This document shows positions 57,615 through 64,000 of a stretch of 64,000 nucleotides of DNA, one piece after another (position 1 is the stretch's first letter; each line of letters opens with the position of its first letter). The notes below the pieces were generated by a model that searched no databases, had not been told where the DNA came from, and worked only from the letters and a program-made list of their open reading frames with translations. Origin of the DNA: Adiantum capillus-veneris (lineage: Eukaryota; Streptophyta; Polypodiopsida; Polypodiales; Pteridaceae). Made by a program: the position numbers and the translations under genes. Location of the stretch: positions 52,506,774 through 52,570,773 of the forward strand of contig CM043942.1 in the NCBI GenBank assembly GCA_014529385.2. The letters are read 5' to 3'.

Positions 57615-58928
57615 CTAATCAGACGTCTCATCGCGTCCAAGCGGCGTATCTGTCGGATTCTGCAAAAAAAGACAATAAGACAGTTTTCAGTAAATATAAA
57701 CATATAACGACATTTATAAAACAATACAAAAAATAAAAAAGAGTAAACCCTAATACTAACCATGCCACCGCGAGAACTGAGAATGTCCATCAGGGCGTTT
57801 AAGCCCTTCCTGCCTGCGTACTCGCACTCGTACGGTGTGGGATCACGTCCTGTCATCGACCACTGTCAAAACATACAAAGATTTCATTATGTTAGAACTA
57901 AAAAACTCATAAACCCTAAACTATCGAACATGCATAAAGAGCAATGTGAAAAGACTTACAAAATCGGCCTCGAATGATGCCCATCCACCGCTCCCCAAGT
58001 GGTGCGAGCTCCCTGCCTCTACTCGCGCTCTGGCTGCATCCTTTTGTTGCTTCCACTTGTCGGGATTCTCGCGCGCTGCTTTCTTCGCATTCTTCCAATC
58101 TTCTTTGGCCAGCCAATCTGGCCTATTCCACCCATTCTTGATTGCTTTTTGCACTTCGGAACGCTTGTGTTTGCAGTATTCGCGCATTCGAATCTTCATC
58201 AGGTCTTCATTGAAGCGTTGATCCCGTGTTGGAACGGGAAACTCATCATGAAGTATGCTGATGACTCTGTTTTTTAAATCACTTGGTACTTCACTCCATT
58301 TGTTTAGTATGTAGTGTCTAAACAGTTGAGAGCAAAGACCACGCATGCGCGAGATCACCTTCTTGCCGTCATCATCCATGATGATGCCGCCACTGATGTC
58401 GACGGAGTAAGGCAAGCCCTCTGGCCGGTGACGCGTGAACCTGGGTGTCCCGGCAGGGGTCTCTAGCGGCGTGTCGATGGGGGTACGGACGTCAGGTGTC
58501 TCCACCGGCGTCTGGGCGCCGAAGCGAGGAGTGTCGAGTGGGGTGGCTCCCGGCGGAGTAGGTAGAGGTGTGTAGCTGCTAGGAACAGTTAGCCGTGCAA
58601 AACCTGGCGTAGATGGCGATGCTGTGGCTGGTGTGGGGGCGGGCAAAGAAGGGGAGGGTAAAGAGCCTCGTCGAACACGAGGCGGTGTGGAGGCATCGGT
58701 GGCGGAATCCCCACAACAACCGCCACCGCCACCACTAGAGCACCGGTGTCTAGACGAGTGTGACGCTCGTCTCGTCGACGCCGAAGCTTCAGAGCGCGCC
58801 GAATGCTCCGAAAGAGAGGGAGATGCGGATGGTGTAGGAACGCGCGATGATGCGCCAGAGCGATGACGCTCCACGTACCACTGTCTCTGCTGCGGTGACA
58901 AAGAAGAAAGAAACTCCTCATCATCCAT
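57615..58928 (-). CDS. CACTA tnpA-like protein (Transposase_24 family), 3 exons
   Basis: Exons on the minus strand: 58928-57960, 57862-57761 and 57659-57615, with GT..AG introns (donors gtaagt and gttagt) and phase 0 at both junctions, giving 371 residues. Start MDDEEFLSSLSPQQRQWYVE. Residues about 25-190 are Ser/Pro/Thr-rich with a Gly-Cys patch (RCSSGGGGGCCGD) and repeated TPxxTP units. Residues about 205-360 match the plant En/Spm Transposase_24 pattern: LCSQLFRHYILNKWSEVPSD, REYCKHKRSEVQKAI, RPDWLAKEDWKNAKKAAREN, LGSGGWASFEADF, then MTGRDPTPYECEYAGRKG. TnpA-type proteins bind the subterminal repeats and assist TnpD. ATG 58928 lies just after a splice-acceptor-like tgcag, so an upstream non-coding exon is possible. 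No defect seen. Confidence 0.83.
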
Positions 58929-59200
58929 ACCTGCATTCAACACACGAATATTTAAACTTAATATTGAATGAATAGAGTAGACAATGACGCAAAGACCATT
59001 AAATACAATGACGTAATGACGCATATAAATACAATGACGCAATGAATCGAGTGATAAAAGAGGCAAGTCGAAAACTCAGAATTTTCAATCAAAAGATGTG
59101 AGCGCGAGTAGAAAAGAGCGTTATACACCATGGAAGCTACTTAGAGAGCCAGAGCTTTTACAGCACGGAGCAAAATTGTTCAAATACAATATTTGTGGCT

Positions 59201-59398
59201 TTAAGAGATCTCTCTCTCATCCTCGCATAACTCAGCATAACTTCCTATATCTATATAGAGCTCTCCGTTTAAACACATATCCTCTGTTTCATTTTGTAGC
59301 TCCTCTACATGCACCCCATATAGAGTAGTAGCATCTTGATGCTCGTCTGGCACCACCGCAGCGGCTTCTGATTGAGCATCTTCTCTGATCTCCTCCAT
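59201..59398 (-). CDS. Small acidic ORF continuing the tnpD frame
   Basis: Directly after the tnpD stop codon the same frame continues with ATG (MEEIREDAQSEAAAVV) for 65 codons to TAA at 59201-59203. The text is acidic (DEHQDATTLYG, ELCEDEREIS). Acidic tails are common at TnpD C-termini, so this is more likely the former tail of tnpD behind a TGA than a separate gene. Confidence 0.45.
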   Translation of the reverse strand: MEEIREDAQSEAAAVVPDEHQDATTLYGVHVEELQNETEDMCLNGELYIDIGSYAELCEDEREIS

Positions 59399-62300
59399 TC
59401 ATGTCGTTGTGATTGGTACATGGTAGCCTTCATACGTCCTTGCACTACGAGGGGCTACCTCTATGACGTACCACCAGTTTGATGTAGACTTTGTAGGATG
59501 AAATACTACCTGCCAGAGCCACATAACTTACATGAGAGCTTTCAAGCACATAACTTGTAAAAGGGGGATGTTAACTATTTATATACTTACTTGTTCACAA
59601 TGCTCGGGTAGTACGAAAGTGTCTCTTAGGTCAGTCCATTTCTTAGTAGAATCCACCTCAAGAAAACCAGACTCTCCTCTACGCACAGTAGCGTTTCGAC
59701 CCTCCATGATTATCTTGAACCATTGCACGTCGAACAAGTCGACAAAAAATCCTCTGTAATCGATCCTCAAAATCTCTTGCAGCGTGCCGAAGTAAGTGAG
59801 TTCCGCCACCACGGGATCTGCATCAGAGGAACGTCGTCGACTAGACTGTTCAAATTTTTCCATGATTCCACAATCTTGAGTAAAACGCTTTTTGTCGGTT
59901 CGTTCCACCCTAAAATGTCGACCTTTACACCATGCTGCTGTGTATGACTTATACTACAACGAACAAAGATTATGAGTGGCCGTTCAAACATTTCGAAATA
60001 AAGTCACTAGCTAGTCGTACATTGCAAACTTACCTTGGTCGCGCAACCCTGAGAGTACTCCCACTCTTCCTCAGTCACTTCGTCATCGCATTGTTGTGCG
60101 CTTTTCAATTGGTTGTGCAACCATCTTAAGCTCATGAAGGTTGGTAGGCTCTCCAGAACCGTCGGATAGTGCATCGGTGGTCGTCTTCCCCGTCTCCACT
60201 CGATTCGTGCCCTTTGTCGCTCTTGCTTTGCATCCTCATATTGTGAAATCCACTTTTGCATCACTGGATTGTGAAGCATGCAAAATCGGTTGATTTTAGC
60301 CTCTAGATCTTCCGTCATCTTCTTCTCAACACCGAGATTGCACATGACAATCCCAGATATGCGCTCATCATCTATGGTTCGTCATAGCGTGTCCCGGGCT
60401 TTATCAAATCCGTCTAGCCACTCTCCAATGTACACTAGGGACTCTGATACCAACCAACCTTCTGCCATGCTACCCTCCGGACGTGCCTTTTGACGCACAT
60501 ATCCCTTAAGCGTTTTCATGAAACGTTCTAAGAAGAACATCCAGCTGGAATGAACTGTGCCAGCTATTTCCACCTCATCAACTATGTGAACAAGAAGATG
60601 CACCTGAATGGTTAGCATGGTAGTAGGAAAATGTTTCTCAAACATGCACACAAGCTCCGCAGCATTTAGTTTGGCGAATGGTATGGAGTCTACGTTGATC
60701 TCCTTTTGTGAGATCCATTGCACCAGCTTTGCAAGTTTGTAGATTGTGTTACGGATGTCGAGAGACAAACATCCCTCAATGGCAACCGGTAAAATAAACT
60801 GTAAAGTATGTGCAGCAATGATATTAAAGTCCACATTTTATGCAATGATATTAAAGTCCACTATGAACGTACCTGACACATTTTATGCCAATCGTGTGAC
60901 TTCAAACCGGTAAGCTTTCCTTCTTTAGTAAAACACGTTCGGAGCGAGTGCATTACGCCAGTGGGGGTCCGCAAAGATCGAATGGCCTCTTTTACTTTGC
61001 GTTCTTGGGCTCCTGTGAAAATCCATGGTGCTTTAGGAAGTTTTATCGATCCATCAGACGCTGTTTGCGGCCAATATTGCTCCATACGATCCACATTTCT
61101 AAGGTCAACTCTGGCTCCCAAAGTATCTTTCTTGCCGGTCAAATGGTCCCATAGTAGATTACCCACATTCTTGAATATGTGCATTGGATCGAGCAAGTGA
61201 TTGATCACGAGTCGGGGCCAGTATGGTAACTCGTACCATAGAGATAGTCTCTTCATCCCTGGAGGCAATCCGTCATCGCACATCTCCTTCTGCTCTAACC
61301 ATGCTTGTGCAGACATCCTTGGTGGCTCTCTTCCCAAAAAGCCGTCGCGTAACACATGATTCTCCGGAAGATACGCTTGATGACCTTCGTAGATTTGCTT
61401 CTTCAGTGAGGGTGCCCTACGTGCATTCAGTCTAGGTCCACATGTGACACATGCTCTGTATCCGCTTGTTTGAAGCCCTGCATGTATACACATGATAATA
61501 GATCAACTATGGGGAAAAACAAGATTTACAGTGTCTGAGTGAGGAGTGTCAATAGATCACCTGAGCATTCTGTTAGCCCGGGATAGTCATGCATGGTCCA
61601 CATTAGAATACCTCTGATCAAAGCATTCCGTCGTCCTGTGTGTCGGCTCATATCCACCACCTCTATGCCAATCCACAATTGTTGTAGCTCTTCCAATAGT
61701 GGACGAAGATACACATCCATATTCCCCACTTTATATCGCCCTGGCACAATCAAGCTTAGCCATAGGTGCCCCTTCTTCGTAGTCAACCACGGGGGAATGT
61801 TGTAGTTGACGATGACAACGGGCCATACACTGTAAGATGTTGATCTTTGACCAAATGGATTTACGCCATCCATAGCCAGGCCTAAGCGCAAATTTCGAGC
61901 TTCCCTGGCAAAATCCGACCATGTTCCATCTATATGTTTCCAGGCTGCGCAATCTGCAGGAATCCGTAGCACACCATCCGAAGATTTATTCTCCTCATGC
62001 CATGATGCTAGGGCGGCCATGGACTTACATTCGAAGAAATGCTTGATGCGAGGAAGCAAAGGAAAATGTCGCAAAACCTTTTGTGGAATTTTTGTCCCGT
62101 GGAGATCTACTCGATATCTTTCGGAATCACATTTCGGACACTTCTCCATGTCTGTGTATTCCCCTCTGAAAAGAATGCAGTCATTAGGACAAGCGTGGAT
62201 AGAATTGTAATCCATCCCCAAGTTTCGCAAAATCTTTCTTGCTTCATCTCGGGAATCTGGTATCACATTGTCAGCTGGTAGAATGTGCTCTTTCAGCAAT

Positions 62301-62929
62301 CTACACAACATAAAAATATGATACAGTCGTGTAAAAATCTATCAGATCATTATACATTTAGAGTTCTATTAAAGTAAACTAATTGTAATAGATCACCTGA
62401 AAAGCGTTGTGACGCTAATGTCACTCCATCCAAACTTTGCCTGCATGTTGAGAAGAACCAGGAGTGCTTTCAATCTAGACATACGTGCTCCATTATACAA
62501 TGACGTATCGGCTTCACTTTTCATATCATCATAGATAAGCCTTTCTGAATCCATGATCGTCTCGATCATTTCATCAATCTCGGGCTCAAACATTGCCTCG
62601 TTGGGAATGTGCTCTGCATGATCATCCCCCGAGATGTCAGAGGGTACATCTTGTGGCCTCACATATGCTGCTTGACCAAAGCGCCTGCGAATACGTCTAT
62701 TGGGTTGCAAGATTGCTGCTTGTTGGCCAGCGTCAGAGTCCGACGAGTTATAATTGGCAACAACTCGATCTATAATAGATGGATCGAACTCGCCAAATTC
62801 GCGAACGTGCTGCAAAGAAACACGTCTTGTCCGTCGCACAGCATGCTTGCATTGATTACAAGGACATAAGACCCTCGTTGAGAGATAGGTGTTTCGGTTG
62901 GACAGTCCCACATCCTCGTCGCTACTCAT
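59399..62929 (-). pseudogene. CACTA tnpD-like transposase (Transposase_21, DUF4218, DUF4216), 6 exons
   Basis: Exons on the minus strand: 62929-62397, 62300-61561, 61477-60873, 60798-60034, 59953-59591 and 59509-59399. All introns are GT..AG, and phases 2, 1, 0, 0, 0 fit exactly, giving 1038 codons. Domains: transposase-associated N-terminus with LCPCNQCKHAVRR (residues about 20-55); tnp2/Transposase_21 (about 215-600: CPNDCILFRGEYTDMEKCPKC, HEENKSSDGVLRIPADCAAW, LAMDGVNPFGQRSTSYSVWP, WLTTKKGHLWLSLIVPG, LLDPMHIFKNVGNLLWDHL); DUF4218 (about 625-765: FILPVAIEGCL, VHLLVHIVDEVEIAG, FFLERFMKTLKGYVRQKA); DUF4216 (about 905-1020: VAELTYFGTLQEILRIDYRG, WWYVIEVAPRSA). This enzyme cuts the element at its ends. 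One in-frame TGA (60384-60382) splits the fourth exon; it sits where a CGA or TGG codon is plausible. Otherwise intact. Confidence 0.9.
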
Positions 62930-62991
62930 AATGAGGATAAAAAACTTATAACCTAGACAACAAATTTAATATTCTATTGGCATTCTTCGTC

Positions 62992-62994
<3 letters not shown>

Positions 62995-63053
<59 letters not shown>
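62995..63053 (+). repeat. (TC)n microsatellite upstream of tnpD
   Basis: About 29 TC units, ending 66 bases upstream of the tnpD start on the side of its promoter; on the coding strand it reads (GA)n, a common plant promoter or 5' UTR element. Confidence 0.95.
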
Positions 63054-63056
<3 letters not shown>

Positions 63057-64000
63057 CTCACATTCTCTAGTCATGTCCAATCCCCGCACACCTCGGTCTA
63101 GAGGTGCACGGAGATCAGAACCACCGGGTTATAATCTCGTCTTTATTGGTCAATACCTATATTTGTGGGTACAAGAAATCTACACACCCACGTCTACATG
63201 ATACTGCATGTAGTGGACAAAATCCCTTTGCCTCTTCTCTAGCTGTAGCACTTCACTTCATCTTAACATCTTTTCACAGTAGATCTTTTCACTGTTCGTC
63301 TAACTCTAAACCCTAAACCGTAAGTAATTCTTGCGTGGACTCGATCTAACGTAAATAAACGTAAATCTAACTAAAAATAAAGCTAAATCTAATTTAACGT
63401 AAGTCTAATGACTAGAGGTTGTTTAGATGGTCATTGTGTCGGGGATGTAGTGACTCTTGTCGCCCTGAAGATCCACCTTCTTCCCTATCTTCTGAAGACA
63501 TTTCACCAGTACTTTTGGATCGACGGAGCCCACCATGAGTGAAGGCAGCAATACCCTATATTCCATTGAGGGCTTTCTTCACCCGCTTCATGCAGGCATC
63601 GCAGTCTATGGAGACCCGCATCTAATCTAATATAACGTAAATCTAAATCTAGCTTAAATAAACGTAAATCTAGTTAAAAATAAACCTAAATCTAATTTAA
63701 TGTAAGTCTACATATAACCTAATCTTTAACGTCTTTTAAGATAGTTTCCTACGACGTTATAACTCTCTTCTTGCTGTGTGTGTGCGCGTGTGTGGATGTG
63801 TGTGCCAATAAAAAGAGATAAATGGTATAACCTTTCTATCACCCATGCCAAGTATGATAGATTGATTATGCCATTTCCCTCTTGAATAATAGGTCTTCAG
63901 TTCAACTCCTCGTCGGCTAGATCTTTAGGTCTTTTAATTTTAATTAGTTTCCTACGACGCTCCCTTAGTTTCTCTTTCTTTCTCTCTCAATGTGTGTGCG
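63054..64000. other. CACTA upstream region, AT-rich, with a duplicated segment
   Basis: No gene. A segment of about 70-90 bp built of aacgtaaatctaa and aaataaa units occurs at about 63343-63413 and again, diverged, at 63627-63713. The phrase gtttcctacgacg occurs at 63744 and 63949. It presumably belongs to the transposon 5' region. Confidence 0.5.

Larger units (their letters stand above)
57039..64000 (-). mobile_element. CACTA (En/Spm) DNA transposon, 3' end to beyond the window
   Basis: Begins with the diagnostic terminus CACTACAAGAGG at 57039, followed by a dense array of TAGCGACG subterminal repeats, a strong hairpin, a tnpA-like gene (58928-57615) and a tnpD-like gene (62929-59399), both on the minus strand and reading towards this terminus. 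The opposite end (CTTGTAGTG on the plus strand) is not found up to 64000, so at least 6.96 kb of the element is present and its 5' end lies outside. The genes have intact splice sites, and only one internal stop was found in tnpD, so the element may be recently active. Confidence 0.93.

Noticed and set aside
58589-58936. Second minus-strand frame and plus-strand frame over the tnpA-like exon
   Set aside because: Shadow frames of the GC-rich, low-complexity part of exon 1.
63295-63325. Telomere-like ccctaaa motifs
   Set aside because: Only one to two units; not an array. Isolated copies also occur elsewhere in the window.

Overview
The window is nuclear DNA from a land plant with a large, repeat-dense genome. 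Every recognisable coding piece belongs to a transposable element; I see no host gene, no functional RNA gene and no CRISPR array. The element mix (Ty1/copia, Ty3/gypsy Tat/Athila-like, a chromodomain-bearing chromovirus, an L1-type LINE with a zf-RVT tail, a CACTA transposon, and tRNA-iMet or tRNA-Asp primer sites) is plant-specific. I cannot place it further; a fern or gymnosperm is plausible but is only an impression from element style and size.

Layout. 1-2380: old gypsy remnant (RNase H to integrase). 2385-5615: old copia remnant with one LTR. 5640-7902: decayed coiled-coil coding sequence of unknown origin. 7817-8966 (minus): homologue of an accessory ORF of the giant gypsy element. 9040-16790: a copia fragment split by a 6.8 kb LINE (9583-16407) with a 15 bp target-site duplication. 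17156-42280: a three-level nest, in which a short copia-type element (LTRs at 17156-17403 and 42023-42280) contains a minus-strand chromovirus (18707-41839, 5 bp duplication ttctt), which contains an 18 kb plus-strand Tat/Athila-like giant element (21029-39213). 42281-45420: low-information DNA with short-motif clusters, a tRNA-like sequence, microsatellites and a LINE-like tail. 45420-54523: a gypsy remnant whose gag is split by a nearly full-length copia element (46864-51876). 54530-56830: minus-strand 3' end of another Tat/Athila-like element. 57039 to the window edge: a CACTA transposon with two spliced genes, tnpD-like and tnpA-like, both on the minus strand; its other end lies outside the window.

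Most interesting is the giant element. Its retropepsin-like domain lies after the integrase instead of before reverse transcriptase. It has two integrase zinc-binding modules in a row and a second copy of the polypurine tract inside the element. It carries two long accessory ORFs whose homologues occur in two other elements of this window. Seven copies of an 18 bp palindrome (AGTCTATCGCGATAGACT) sit in otherwise strongly diverged repeats of about 297 bp on both sides of the coding region. The CACTA element is the best preserved autonomous-type DNA transposon here: six tnpD exons keep phase across all five introns with a single internal stop.
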